Positions 25,265 to 34,373 are shown, counted from the stretch's first letter. The stretch: 63,786 nt of DNA from Holdemania filiformis DSM 12042 (GCF_000157995.1 NZ_GG657553.1:62376-126161); one strand, 5' to 3'. Numbers and translations: made by a program. The notes: a model not told the origin generated them from the letters alone.

Positions 25265-27184
25265 CTAATTTTTGCTTAACACTTCAATCAAATCCTCATA
25301 CTCCGTGATTTTCCCCGAGAAGGGTTCGCGCGGATCGTTGATCATCTCGCTGATGAAATCATAGCCCAGCCGCAGCGAATCCAGATCGCCGTTGATGTTG
25401 ACGAAGATGACTGCCTGCGCCCACAGCTTGTTCCAGATAATCGGCTTTTTCAGAAAACCGATATAAATGAAGCTTTCCGGCAGAGGTTTTAACGTATGCA
25501 GGAAGACGACGCCTTTGGTCGTTTCATGCGACAGGATGTGCTCCGCTTCCCAAAACATCGCCAGAATCTCTTTCCAGTTGTCAAACGCTTTGGCCACCTC
25601 GCGGAACACCTCGTCGCGCACGCTTCCCTTAAGACTGCCGTTGAAATAGCGCGGGGAGAAATAACGCGCCAGCTTGCGGAACGACAGGCGGTTGTGCTTG
25701 ATCGACTGCTGGATCTGTTCGCCATACGACAGCCGGCCGTCCATATAAATCGACGGCACCGGATAGGATGCCTGCAGCGGCACTGTGCTGAGAATCAGTT
25801 CCGCCTGATGCAGATCATGATTTTCCAGTTCGCCGACGTCGCAGATCTCAATCATGTTCGCCAGCGCCGCGTGGTTTTCGTTGATCTCGTTGATCAGCGT
25901 GATCGTTTCCGGCCGGCCCCGCCCGCAGACAACTAAGATCTTGGCGCCGTGCGGCCGGCTCTCCGTGGAGAACAACAGATTGGTATACAGCACAAGATAG
26001 GCGAATTCGTTTTTATTCATCCGGACGTTGAAATTCTGTTCCAGAATATCGCTGATCATCATCGTGATGTGGGTGGAAAACAAATATTTGTTCAGGAAAT
26101 CATAGATCATCGGATTGCGCATGACCAGACCGCTGCGCAGCCTTGCGACCATCGCCGGGATGTGCATCCGCAGATATTCCTCGTAGCGGTCCTTATTGAT
26201 CGCGATCACGCCGAAGCGCTTCTGCAGCATCCGGTAAATATCGTAAAGCGTTTTCTCCACCTGTTCGATTTCCTCGCTGGTGATTTCGTCCAATTCCGTG
26301 ATGTGCTTGGACTTGAAATGCAGCGCGAAGTAGAGAATCTCCTCCTGCGGCAATAAGATTTCCAGCTTATCCTGCAGCCGCCGCACCAAATCCTGTGCCG
26401 CCGGCCATTCCCGGGCGACGCTCGAGCGAAGCTCCCCGAGGTTTTCATCCTCAATTTTTACATAATTGTAGAATTTCCACCGGCGGATTGCGATGATGAT
26501 GTGAATCACGAAATTCTGCAGCGACTGATCAGACATGTGAATGCCGTATTTTTCCATAATTTCTTCCAACAGTCCGCGTACAAACCGGATTTCATCCTGA
26601 TTGGTGCTGGAAACAAACATCGCATTGTCAGCGGCGAAATAGCCGGTCGAAACGTTGGCGTGAAAGAAATACTCGGCGATGCACAGCCGTTTGGCGATTT
26701 CCTCCCCGACTAACAATATTCCATAATTCGGCCGGGAAATCAGCTCCAGATTGTAGTCCTTGAAGATTTCCCGCACTTCCTTCAGATCGGCGGTCAGCGT
26801 GGAGCGGCTGATATACAGCTCGTCGACTAAATCCTCGATCGTCAGATAGTAATCCACCGTCAGCAGCTTCTTCACGATGTAATTGACGCGTTCGTAACGG
26901 TACTTCGGCACGGTCTGCGCGGTTCGCAGCTCACGCCGCTTCAGCTCCGTCAGAAATTGATTATAGAGAAATTCATCGCCCACCGACAGCTGGTAACCGA
27001 CCCCGGTCCGGGCCAGAATCGCCGCGTCGTAGTCCTTGAGGATCGCATTCAGCTCGCCGATGTCTTTTTTGACCGTGCGTGCCGACACCTTGACCTTTTC
27101 CGCCAGCTGGGCGCTGGTCAGCGGCTGGGAGGCTTCCCCCAGCGCGATCAGAATCTGTTCCAGGCGGTCGCTGATGTATTCCAT
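25265..27184 (-). CDS. PRD-containing transcriptional regulator (MtlR/LicR type)
   Basis: 639 residues. Two N-terminal helix-turn-helix units (about 1-80 and 85-160; AQLAEKVKVSARTVKKDI and TIEDLVDELYISRSTLTADLKE) bind DNA. Two PTS regulation domains (about 190-410) follow, then an EIIB-like domain with a cysteine loop (VVCGRGRPE) and an EIIA-like domain (about 505-639). Phosphorylation by PTS proteins should set its activity, as in MtlR-type activators. Start at ATG 27184 behind GAGGAGGGG; the 15-residue upstream extension is rejected. It sits between two IIB genes of the same operon. Confidence 0.88.
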   Translation of the reverse strand: MEYISDRLEQILIALGEASQPLTSAQLAEKVKVSARTVKKDIGELNAILKDYDAAILARTGVGYQLSVGDEFLYNQFLTELKRRELRTAQTVPKYRYERVNYIVKKLLTVDYYLTIEDLVDELYISRSTLTADLKEVREIFKDYNLELISRPNYGILLVGEEIAKRLCIAEYFFHANVSTGYFAADNAMFVSSTNQDEIRFVRGLLEEIMEKYGIHMSDQSLQNFVIHIIIAIRRWKFYNYVKIEDENLGELRSSVAREWPAAQDLVRRLQDKLEILLPQEEILYFALHFKSKHITELDEITSEEIEQVEKTLYDIYRMLQKRFGVIAINKDRYEEYLRMHIPAMVARLRSGLVMRNPMIYDFLNKYLFSTHITMMISDILEQNFNVRMNKNEFAYLVLYTNLLFSTESRPHGAKILVVCGRGRPETITLINEINENHAALANMIEICDVGELENHDLHQAELILSTVPLQASYPVPSIYMDGRLSYGEQIQQSIKHNRLSFRKLARYFSPRYFNGSLKGSVRDEVFREVAKAFDNWKEILAMFWEAEHILSHETTKGVVFLHTLKPLPESFIYIGFLKKPIIWNKLWAQAVIFVNINGDLDSLRLGYDFISEMINDPREPFSGKITEYEDLIEVLSKN

Positions 27185-27235
27185 CCGCTTCCCCTCCTCT
27201 CTCAAAAGAATGCAGGGTTGCCCCTGCATGATGCG

Positions 27236-27715
27236 CTACTGCAGCTTATAATCCTTGAAGTACGTCTTCTTCCCATCCGGAATCAGGCGCAGCTCAACCT
27301 CAAAGCCGTCGCTGACCAGCTTGTTGCACAGCTCGATATCCTTCTGCGATACCGCGATCGCGCCGATCAGGTTTTCCTTCGTTTCGGCATTCTTGCGGAT
27401 TCCGCCCAGATTCAGCGAACCGATTTCCGGGATGCTGGTGAGGATGTCGGCGGCGTCAGGGATGTTGTTGGTGATGACCATGACGTTCGTGCTGCTTTTT
27501 AAGTGAGTGCGGATCAGCGCCTTCGCTTTCTCCACGCTTTCACAGACCAGCTTCGTTCCCCGCGGCTTGGCGATATCCAGCGTCATCTTCTGGAAATCAT
27601 CCTTGGCGATCGCGTCGTTGGCGAGGATGATCATGTTGATCGACAGCTGCTTCGTCCAGGAAAATCCGACCGCACCGTGGATCAGACGGTCGTCAACACG
27701 CAGTAATTTTATCAT
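27236..27715 (-). CDS. PTS mannose-family IIB component (locus A, first copy)
   Basis: 159 residues with the active His13 in VDDRLIHGA and conserved IILANDAIAKDDF and LNLGGIR blocks. The start follows AAGGAGG. It lies between the SIS-protein gene and the PRD regulator gene. It is only distantly alike to the second IIB of the same operon, so the two are not a recent duplication. Confidence 0.9.
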   Translation of the reverse strand: MIKLLRVDDRLIHGAVGFSWTKQLSINMIILANDAIAKDDFQKMTLDIAKPRGTKLVCESVEKAKALIRTHLKSSTNVMVITNNIPDAADILTSIPEIGSLNLGGIRKNAETKENLIGAIAVSQKDIELCNKLVSDGFEVELRLIPDGKKTYFKDYKLQ

Positions 27716-27736
27716 TCGCTTGTTCCTCCTTGTTTT

Positions 27737-28825
27737 TTACAAGCCGACTTCGTTGCCGGTTTTCGGCGCTTTGGAGCCCATGATGTCGTTCATCCGTTTG
27801 CGGGCTTCGTCCAGCGGATTGACCCATTTGTCGCGGCCCATCGCGGAGATCACCTGGAATGGGATGACATTGAACAGGACGCTGAAATGTTCATCGAGGT
27901 GATGATTGATCGTCAGCACTTTCGGATCGTCGATCTTGCGGTTGGTGATCAGATAGACGCGGGAGGTCAGTTCATGGACGCTTTCGTACATTTTGACCGC
28001 GCGGTCGCTCGGTTGTCCCAGCGAATCGACGATGATCACCGTGCGCTCGGCGTTGGTCTCAATCGATGGTCCATGCAGGAATTCCTCCATCTCATAAGCG
28101 GTCGCGGCATGGCCGGTCGTCTCCGCGATCTTCAGCGCCCCTTCCAGCGCGACGGCGTGATTCGGGCCATATCCCAGAATCTGTACGCGCTTGAGGTCGG
28201 TCAGCTCTGCTTCGTTGGCGGCATACCAGACTTTCGCTTTCTCTACCGTCTGATCCATCGTGTCGCAGGCCTGCTTCAGTTGTTCATAATATCCGGCGGC
28301 TTCCTCCGCGCTGATCAGACCTTTGGCCTTGCCCGCTTCAATCGCGAACAACATGTAATATAAGCCGAGTGTGACGACGCCCTTGGTGACAAAACCGATC
28401 TTTTCAATCCCCATGCCCCAGTTCAGGCACAGATCGCAATGCTCCTTCATGACGCTCTCGACATTGCCGGTCAGGCCGATCGCCGTCAGGCCATGATCGC
28501 GGGCTTTCTGCAGGGCGTCGTTGGTGTTGGTCGAACGGCCGCTCTGCCCTGCGCCGAAGACAAACGTCTTTTCATCAAAGATCGTTTCATAATGATTAAA
28601 GGTAAACGAAGTAACGACTTCCGTTCTGACCTTGAGAACCTTTTCGACAAAGTATTTCGCCAGACAGGAGCCGTTGTAGGAAGATCCGGAGGCGATGATC
28701 AGGATCCGGTTGTACTCCTTTTTCGTATACAGATCGACGGCCGGCTGTACCAGCTGTGAAGCTTGTTCGATGTTGCGGCGGCACTGCGCCGCGCTTTCTT
28801 CAATATAACCCATCATCGTTTCCAT
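27737..28825 (-). CDS. SIS-domain sugar-phosphate isomerase/deglycase (locus A)
   Basis: 362 residues with two SIS domains, as in the isomerase half of GlmS and in AgaS/FrlB-type enzymes. Visible are the sugar-phosphate loops ASGSSYNG and GAGQSGRST, and EMEEFLHGP with the Glu and His typical of GlmS-like isomerases and fructosamine-6-phosphate deglycases. It should act on the phosphorylated product delivered by the PTS; the substrate is not identified. The start follows AAGGAGG. A long hairpin lies just upstream. Confidence 0.85.
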   Translation of the reverse strand: METMMGYIEESAAQCRRNIEQASQLVQPAVDLYTKKEYNRILIIASGSSYNGSCLAKYFVEKVLKVRTEVVTSFTFNHYETIFDEKTFVFGAGQSGRSTNTNDALQKARDHGLTAIGLTGNVESVMKEHCDLCLNWGMGIEKIGFVTKGVVTLGLYYMLFAIEAGKAKGLISAEEAAGYYEQLKQACDTMDQTVEKAKVWYAANEAELTDLKRVQILGYGPNHAVALEGALKIAETTGHAATAYEMEEFLHGPSIETNAERTVIIVDSLGQPSDRAVKMYESVHELTSRVYLITNRKIDDPKVLTINHHLDEHFSVLFNVIPFQVISAMGRDKWVNPLDEARKRMNDIMGSKAPKTGNEVGL

Positions 28826-28859
28826 TTCGACAATTCCTCCTTATGTTTTTCATGGAAAA

Positions 28860-28897
28860 GAGGAAGCAAGGCCCTTCGCAAAAGCCTTGTTCCCCTC
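28860..28897 (-). other. Intra-operon hairpin upstream of the locus A SIS gene
   Basis: GAGG..CAAGGC pairs with GCCTTG..CCCTC around an 11-base loop. On the minus strand only TTTTCC follows, so it is a weak terminator or an RNA processing/attenuation element in the 182-base gap after the permease gene. Confidence 0.5.
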
Positions 28898-29007
28898 CTT
28901 GTGCAATGCGGTCTGCCTGCCCTGCCGCTTTAAAACGCGCTAAACTTGATCCAAGACGGATGCTTCAGTCCACGGACAGGGAGACAGAAGCCGTTTGAAG
29001 ACTACGA

Positions 29008-30579
29008 TTAGAGAATGCCGATAACATTGCAGACGATGCCCAGAATGAACATGCCGATCATGATGTGCAGCATGTTGACCTGCTTCTTTAACAGCCAGGC
29101 GGTCGCCCACGTAATGCACAGCGGCAGCAGGCCCGGCAGAATTTCATCAAACAGCGACTGCAGCGCTAACGGTTCCATCTGACCAAACTGAATGACTAAC
29201 GGCGTCGAAACCGAGACCATCGACATTGTCATCGCGCCGATCACCATCAGGCCCAGGATGCCGAAGCACAGCGTCAGCTTGTCCATGATGTTCGACTTGT
29301 AGATCTTGTTGATAAACTTACTTCCGAAATCATACGACTTCCACATCAGATACCAGCGGGCCAGGAAATGCGGTGCGTTGTAGAGCAGGATGAAGACGAA
29401 AGGCGCCAGCACGTTGCCCTGTAAGCCTAACTGCGCCGCAACGCCGGCCGCGATGACGCGGAAGGTACCCTGGAACAGCGAATCGCCGATGCCGGCCAGC
29501 GGTCCCATCAGCGCCGCTTTGACAGCGTTGACCGAAGCCGGAGCCAGATCCGGATTGCTCGAGATTTCTTCTTCCATCGCGCAGGAGATACCGAAGATCA
29601 GCGTCGATACCTGCGGCGTCGTGTTGAAGAATTCATAGTGACGGCTGAGCGCCATCGCCAGATCCTTCTTATCGGGATAGAGTTCTTTTAATGCCGGAAT
29701 CATCGCGTAGCAATAACCCGAGCCCTGATAGTTCTGATAGTTGAACGAAGCTTCCAGCGTATGCGCGCGCCAGTACACGCCCATTAACGCCTTGCGGCTC
29801 AGACGCTTGGTTTCGCGCTTTTCGTCCGTGACTTCCTCTTCCGCTGCTTCCTTGTCCTCCGACTTGATGAAGAAGAAGGCGATCACCGCGAAGGCTGCGC
29901 CCAGGATCGCGACGCCCGTATTGGTCATGCCCAGGAAGGCCGACAGCACGAAGCCGATGAAGTAGAACGCGCCGATTTCGCGGGTCCAGATCATATTCAG
30001 CAGCATCGCGAAGCCCAGCGCCGGCAAAATCGATGTGCCGACTTTTAAGCCGTTGTAGATCCACTGCGGGATGAAATCGACGACCGCCTGAACTGCGCCG
30101 GTGCCTAAATAGATGGACGCGAAGACCAGAATCATCATGATCAGACTGAACAGCCACCAGGTCAGCCAGTGATACCGTTCCACCTTCTTGTAATCGCCGA
30201 TTTCGCAGGCTTTCTGCATCTCGACGATCCAGTACTGCATGACGACGCGGATGAAGGTTTTTAACATATTGAACAGAATGCCGGTCGGAATTGCGATGGT
30301 CAGCGCGAACGCCGCGTCCTGACCGGACAGAATCGCCAGTCCGCCGCCGACGATCGTCGCGATGGAAACGTCCATGGATACCGAAATACCGATGTTCATG
30401 ACGCCGATGAAGGCCAGCTCCAGCGTGGCGCCGATCAGAATTCCGGCTTGCAGATCCCCCAGAACCAAGCCGACCAGCGGACCGAGAACGATCGGTTTGG
30501 TCAGCATCATGTAACCGTTGATCATATCGGTTCTCGACACGAGATAAATCAACGACAGAAGCAGTGCGTTTAGTAACAT
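29008..30579 (-). CDS. Fused PTS mannose-family IIC-IID permease (locus A)
   Basis: 523 residues. Residues 1-239 are a IIC membrane domain (LGPLVGLVLGDLQAGILIGATLE region). A charged linker (240-258) joins it to a IID domain (259-523) with the signatures ALMGPLAGIGDSLFQGTFRV and ISCAMEEE. In most mannose-family systems, including loci B and C here, IIC and IID are separate genes. The protein should form the translocation complex by itself. The start follows AAAGGGG. It lies downstream of the first IIA gene. Confidence 0.92.
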   Translation of the reverse strand: MLLNALLLSLIYLVSRTDMINGYMMLTKPIVLGPLVGLVLGDLQAGILIGATLELAFIGVMNIGISVSMDVSIATIVGGGLAILSGQDAAFALTIAIPTGILFNMLKTFIRVVMQYWIVEMQKACEIGDYKKVERYHWLTWWLFSLIMMILVFASIYLGTGAVQAVVDFIPQWIYNGLKVGTSILPALGFAMLLNMIWTREIGAFYFIGFVLSAFLGMTNTGVAILGAAFAVIAFFFIKSEDKEAAEEEVTDEKRETKRLSRKALMGVYWRAHTLEASFNYQNYQGSGYCYAMIPALKELYPDKKDLAMALSRHYEFFNTTPQVSTLIFGISCAMEEEISSNPDLAPASVNAVKAALMGPLAGIGDSLFQGTFRVIAAGVAAQLGLQGNVLAPFVFILLYNAPHFLARWYLMWKSYDFGSKFINKIYKSNIMDKLTLCFGILGLMVIGAMTMSMVSVSTPLVIQFGQMEPLALQSLFDEILPGLLPLCITWATAWLLKKQVNMLHIMIGMFILGIVCNVIGIL

Positions 30580-30637
30580 AAGTGTTTACCCCTTTCTTAA
30601 CCTTGGATTGTGTTGCGGTAGGCCTGTCGGTTTGTTT

Positions 30638-31039
30638 TCAGCTCTCGCTTCCTTTCTTTTGAATGATTGAATTAACATAACAGATCCGGTTCTGCGCTTC
30701 GCTGACGCAGCGCTGCAGATCAGCGGCCAGATCATCTGTTTCTTCCAGTTTCAGCACGTTGAGAATCAATTCGAGATTGACCCCGGCGAGGAGGTGGCAG
30801 TTGGGCTTCAGCAGGCTGCGCATCATGTATTGATTCACGCTGCCGCCCAGCAGGTCGGTCATAATAATCCAGGTTTCCGCTTCATGCCCCGCCATGATCT
30901 TCTGCATGTGGGTTTCCAGGGGAACCTCGTCGGTATAGGCGCACAGGGCTGTCACATCCGGATTTTCACCAGCCAGCCGGCGCACCGCGCTGGCCAGTCC
31001 GGCGGCGTATTCGCCATGACTCGCGATCAGATATTTCAC
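30638..31039 (-). CDS. PTS mannose-family IIA component (locus A, first copy)
   Basis: 133 residues with active His8 in LIASHGEYA and the TDLLGGSVN block. Start taken at a GTG behind AAAGAGG; the frame extends 19 codons upstream but across the promoter. A TATAAT box lies 35 bases upstream and the 16-bp palindrome S1 a further 35 bases upstream, so this gene probably heads the locus A operon. Confidence 0.88.
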   Translation of the reverse strand: MKYLIASHGEYAAGLASAVRRLAGENPDVTALCAYTDEVPLETHMQKIMAGHEAETWIIMTDLLGGSVNQYMMRSLLKPNCHLLAGVNLELILNVLKLEETDDLAADLQRCVSEAQNRICYVNSIIQKKGSES

Positions 31040-31073
31040 ATTATTCCTCTTTCCATTCGTCCTTTTCAATGCC

Positions 31074-31079
31074 ATTATA
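31074..31079 (-). promoter_or_regulatory. -10 box of the locus A IIA gene
   Basis: TATAAT on the minus strand without a good -35 box, as expected for an activator-dependent promoter. Palindrome S1 is centred 45 bases upstream. Confidence 0.5.
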
Positions 31080-31113
31080 GAAAGCTTTGTAATCATTAAC
31101 TACTCAATTAATT

Positions 31114-31129
31114 TCACTAATTCTAGTGC
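31114..31129 (-). promoter_or_regulatory. Palindrome S1, candidate activator site
   Basis: Minus-strand GCACTAGAATTAGTGA with arms CACTA/TAGTG. It overlaps the TAG stop of the HAD gene. Twin of S2 (31862) and relative of S3 (34408), each about 45 bases above a -10 box. Confidence 0.55.
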
Positions 31130-31788
31130 AGTGCATCAGCCGGGCGGCCTTCCAGCAGCGCCGGGATTTCCGCCAAATCGTCAAACAAGGCGTGGGCCGG
31201 GGATTGATCAAATCCATACCGCTCATCGCGCTTGGCCAGCACGCGCATGCTGGCGCGGACCGCGGCCTGAATGCCGTAGGTGGAATCTTCAATCACGGTG
31301 CAGTGTTGAGGCTTGGCGTAAAGCTGGGCGGCGACGTGCAGATAGATTTCCGGATTCGGCTTGCTTTCCCGGAAATCATTGCCGCTGGCGATCACTTCAA
31401 ACAAGGGCAGGATCGCGAGCTCCCGGAGCACTTGTTCGATGTTGGCGCGCGGTGAGCTGGACGCCAGAGCCAGGCGCCAGCCAGTGTTTTTCAGCTGATT
31501 CAGCGTTTGATGTACGTGAGGATTCGCCAGCTCGCGGTAATCGATCCGCTGCCCCTGATGGTACGCCCGGTAATCGCGGCGATAGGTTTCCTCACTATCA
31601 TAAAATGCTGGATCCGCCTGTTTTAGAATCGAAAATGTTTTGCGGCTGCTTTCCCCGACAAGCCGGTCGAGCACCGCACGGGGAAATGCATAACCCCGGC
31701 TGATCAGAAAATCCTCAAGCCGTTTGTAATAAACCGGCTCGGTATCGACGAGCACGCCGTCCATATCAAAGATGACAATTTTCTCCAT
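31123..31788 (-). CDS. HAD hydrolase, beta-phosphoglucomutase/sugar-phosphatase type (locus A)
   Basis: 221 residues. Motif I FDMDGVLVD (about 6-14), cap domain, motif II LASSSPR, Lys in RESKPNPE and motif IV VIEDSTYGI are present. Start at ATG 31788 six bases after AGGAGG rather than the TTG two codons earlier. It is the first gene on the minus strand of locus A and has its own promoter. It may dephosphorylate or isomerise the PTS product. Paralogue of the HAD gene at 2674. Confidence 0.88.
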   Translation of the reverse strand: MEKIVIFDMDGVLVDTEPVYYKRLEDFLISRGYAFPRAVLDRLVGESSRKTFSILKQADPAFYDSEETYRRDYRAYHQGQRIDYRELANPHVHQTLNQLKNTGWRLALASSSPRANIEQVLRELAILPLFEVIASGNDFRESKPNPEIYLHVAAQLYAKPQHCTVIEDSTYGIQAAVRASMRVLAKRDERYGFDQSPAHALFDDLAEIPALLEGRPADALH

Positions 31789-31820
31789 CTTCAACCTCCT
31801 TTCTGTGTTCCTGCGGATTT

Positions 31821-31848
31821 ATTATAGGAAGATCGAGCTGTGGAACAA
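31821..31848 (-). promoter_or_regulatory. Promoter of the locus A HAD gene
   Basis: Minus-strand TTGTTC and TATAAT with a 16-base spacer. Palindrome S2 is centred 46 bases upstream of the -10 box. Confidence 0.55.
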
Positions 31849-31861
31849 AAACGGAAAAAGA

Positions 31862-31877
31862 TCACTAAGTTTAGTGC
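31862..31877. promoter_or_regulatory. Palindrome S2 between divergent promoters
   Basis: TCACTAAGTTTAGTGC (CACTAA/TTAGTG arms). It shares 17 of 20 positions with S1 when flanks are included. It lies upstream of both the HAD promoter and the promoter at 31887. Confidence 0.6.
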
Positions 31878-31886
31878 AGCGTTCCC

Positions 31887-31915
31887 CTGATTTCTGAGCG
31901 GCAACCTTGTATAAT
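31887..31915 (+). promoter_or_regulatory. Promoter of the PK-C-like gene
   Basis: Perfect TATAAT preceded at 17 bases by a weak CTGATT. S2 lies just upstream. Confidence 0.5.
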
Positions 31916-31939
31916 GGAAACAGAAGGGAGCGATGCATC

Positions 31940-32539
31940 ATGCTTTTATTTTCCCAGCCCGGACCTCACAACACCAACGCGGCCGCCGTCGAGGGTATCC
32001 GCAAAGCCAAACAGCTGAATACCGATCTCGTCTTCGCTTCATCCTCCGGCGCGACGGCCAGAATCGTTATTGCGGAAGCGCGCAAACAGGGATTTACCGG
32101 AAAACTGATCGACGTCCGTTCCGTCTCCGATGACCAAGCTCGCGGTGTCAACCGGATGGATGCGGAAACCAAGCGCGAACTGGAAGCTCAAGGCGTTATG
32201 ATCGTCACTGCCGGCCACGCGTTAAGCAGCGGGGAACGCGGACTGAGCCGTCAGTTCAGCGGGGTTTATCCGCTGGAAATCATGGCCGCCACGCTGCGGA
32301 CTTTGGGTCAGGGCTTCAAGGTTTGTTTTGAATGTGCGGTGATGGCGCTGGATGCCGACGTGATCGAATGGGGAAAACCCGTTGTGGCTCTGGGCGGAAC
32401 CGCAAGCGGAGCGGATACTGCCATTGTGATCACGCCGGGCTATTCCGCCTCCATCCTTACCACCCGGATCCATGAGATTCTCTGCAAGCCCGCGCTGATG
32501 CCGGACTCCGGGTCTTCAGGAAGAAATTCATCAACATAG
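31940..32539 (+). CDS. Stand-alone pyruvate kinase C-terminal (alpha/beta) domain protein
   Basis: 199 residues matching the C-terminal domain of pyruvate kinase (IRKAKQLNTDLVFASSSGATAR, then VSGGTAS-like GGTASGADTA), without the catalytic barrel. Such free-standing PK-C proteins are widespread in Firmicutes; their role is not settled and regulatory ligand binding is plausible. The ATG at 31940 is nine bases after AAGGGAG; an in-frame 11-codon extension is rejected. It is divergent from the locus A HAD gene and shares palindrome S2. Confidence 0.8.
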   Translation: MLLFSQPGPHNTNAAAVEGIRKAKQLNTDLVFASSSGATARIVIAEARKQGFTGKLIDVRSVSDDQARGVNRMDAETKRELEAQGVMIVTAGHALSSGERGLSRQFSGVYPLEIMAATLRTLGQGFKVCFECAVMALDADVIEWGKPVVALGGTASGADTAIVITPGYSASILTTRIHEILCKPALMPDSGSSGRNSST

Positions 32540-32855
32540 ACCCGGTCAGAACACGTTATCGTTTTCATGAAGAAGGTTTTGCATTCAGAGAATGCTATAA
32601 ACCTCTAATGAGTTAATTATACAATCCATCCGCCTTCATTTCAACGCATTTGAGTTTGTTTCGTTTTATTCATTTCCCTCGTTCAACGTATTGGTCATTT
32701 TCAATTTCTTCTCCCTAATCCGCCTTCTTTTCAGTGCGTACCTAAACGATGAATCCCATCACTTTAAAACTCTTTAGCGGAATAGTACTCTTAAAAGTCA
32801 TCGTTTTATTCTTTCTTTTGAGCTGCACTTTCCGAATAGAAGAAAAAGAATTCGA
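32540..32855. other. Intergenic region, no gene
   Basis: A+T-rich. Only a small GCATTC/GAATGC hairpin (32581-32595) without a T run is visible, so termination of either flanking gene is not clearly marked. Confidence 0.4.
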
Positions 32856-34331
32856 TTAGGGCTGCGAGATTTTCGGAGTTGGAGTATCCGGACTTTCCTC
32901 AAGCGCGTCGATCCGGTTTGCCTGTGGAACAGCCGGGCCGCCATTTTCAATTTCCCGCTTCGAAGCCGGCATCTCTTTTGGCGAAACCTCCGGCTGGGTC
33001 AGATTGTTCAGCCATCGTTCCTTTTTCAACAAACCCAGCGCTAACAGACATTTCAGTACATAACTGACTTCCACCAAGAAGTAAACCGCGGTCAGCGGCA
33101 AGTTGGTTCCTCTCGTTAATCCAATCAACAAAGGAATCGGAATGATCCACATGAACAGGGAATCGATCAGAAAGATCGACCGGCTGTCCCCGCCGCTGCG
33201 GAAGACAAAATACACAAGAAAATGTCCAGTCGCCAGCGGGAATAACAGCGCCATGATCTGCATCAGCTGATCTGCCGTCCGCAGCGAAAGCGCAGAACCT
33301 GTGTAGATCAGCGGAATTGTCCACCGGCAGAGATAAATCAGTATTCCAAACGCGATGGAAAGTCCCAGCGCCAGCTTGAACACACGCCGCACAACCTCCT
33401 TGGCCTCCGCTTTCTTTCCCTGCCCCAGAACCGGACCGACCAGAATAGTCAGCACCGTGCCGGCCGCAGGAAAAAGCACCCGGAACAGCTCATAGTAGGT
33501 CATCGCAATGGCATATCCGGCCGTCATCGGCGTACTGAACGACGAGTAGCCTTTAAATAACATCGCCAGCCCCAAGCCGTAGAATAATTCGTTCAATCCG
33601 ATCGGAAGCATCGTTTTCCCAATCTGAATTGCCAGCGAATGCGGCATTTTCGGCGTCGCCTTCCACGCCTGCGCAAAGACGCACCGCGAGCGTTTCATCA
33701 GGACAATCATGATCAGCGCTTCCGCACACCGACACAGCAGCATCGCCAGTCCCGCCCCCAACATACCGCCAGGAATCCCCTCCAGCAAAATCAGATTCGC
33801 CAAAATCTTAACGATGACGGCGGCGCAGCTGCCCCACAGCGGAAGGCGCACCTGTCCGATCGCCCGCATCGCGTTGGCAATCGCCTGCGACAGCACATAG
33901 GGAATCATCGACAGCGCCAGCAGCTGAAGGTAGACCGCGGCCGGGCCTTCCAGCGCCGGATCGGAAGAAAACAGCCGGACCAGCGTTTGCGGAAAGGCAA
34001 GCCCGGCCAGGATAAACGGAAACAACAGCGCGATCGAAGCCGCCAGGGAAAACCGGAACGTCTGAGTCATCCGCTGTGGCTGATCAATTCCGGCATATTG
34101 GGCGAGAAACACAACCCCGCCCGCCAGAATACCGTTGAGAAAGCTGCTCGGCACTGTAAACAGGCGGTTGACAATTGCGGCCGATGAAACGAAGAGATCG
34201 CCGTACCGGCCGACCATCACGTTGTCAATAATCGTGATCAAGTTGAGAATCAGCTGCTGCGCGATCATCGCCAGACAAAGATTCAGGGCTTGCCGGTAAA
34301 AGTGTTTCGCTGATTCCTGATACTTCTCCAT
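32856..34331 (-). CDS. MATE family efflux protein (second copy)
   Basis: 491 residues with twelve predicted transmembrane segments, starting MEKYQESAKHF. Typical MATE opening (LITIIDNVMVGRYGD) and mid-helix features are seen, plus a hydrophilic C-terminal tail of about 45 residues rich in Pro and Glu. The start follows GGAGGGG. Its upstream region carries a TATACT box with palindrome S3 at the same distance as S1 and S2 upstream of their -10 boxes, suggesting coregulation with PTS locus A. Confidence 0.9.
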   Translation of the reverse strand: MEKYQESAKHFYRQALNLCLAMIAQQLILNLITIIDNVMVGRYGDLFVSSAAIVNRLFTVPSSFLNGILAGGVVFLAQYAGIDQPQRMTQTFRFSLAASIALLFPFILAGLAFPQTLVRLFSSDPALEGPAAVYLQLLALSMIPYVLSQAIANAMRAIGQVRLPLWGSCAAVIVKILANLILLEGIPGGMLGAGLAMLLCRCAEALIMIVLMKRSRCVFAQAWKATPKMPHSLAIQIGKTMLPIGLNELFYGLGLAMLFKGYSSFSTPMTAGYAIAMTYYELFRVLFPAAGTVLTILVGPVLGQGKKAEAKEVVRRVFKLALGLSIAFGILIYLCRWTIPLIYTGSALSLRTADQLMQIMALLFPLATGHFLVYFVFRSGGDSRSIFLIDSLFMWIIPIPLLIGLTRGTNLPLTAVYFLVEVSYVLKCLLALGLLKKERWLNNLTQPEVSPKEMPASKREIENGGPAVPQANRIDALEESPDTPTPKISQP

Positions 34332-34367
34332 TCAATTCCCCTCCGCTCTGACTTTCATTCTTCCTTT

Positions 34368-34373
34368 AGTATA
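34368..34373 (-). promoter_or_regulatory. -10 box of the second MATE gene
   Basis: Minus-strand TATACT, 37 bases before the ATG. Palindrome S3 is centred 45 bases upstream. Confidence 0.45.

Noticed and set aside
29669-30157. 162-codon minus-strand frame within the IIC-IID gene
   Set aside because: Alternate register of the permease gene; basic, low-complexity composition and no start signal.
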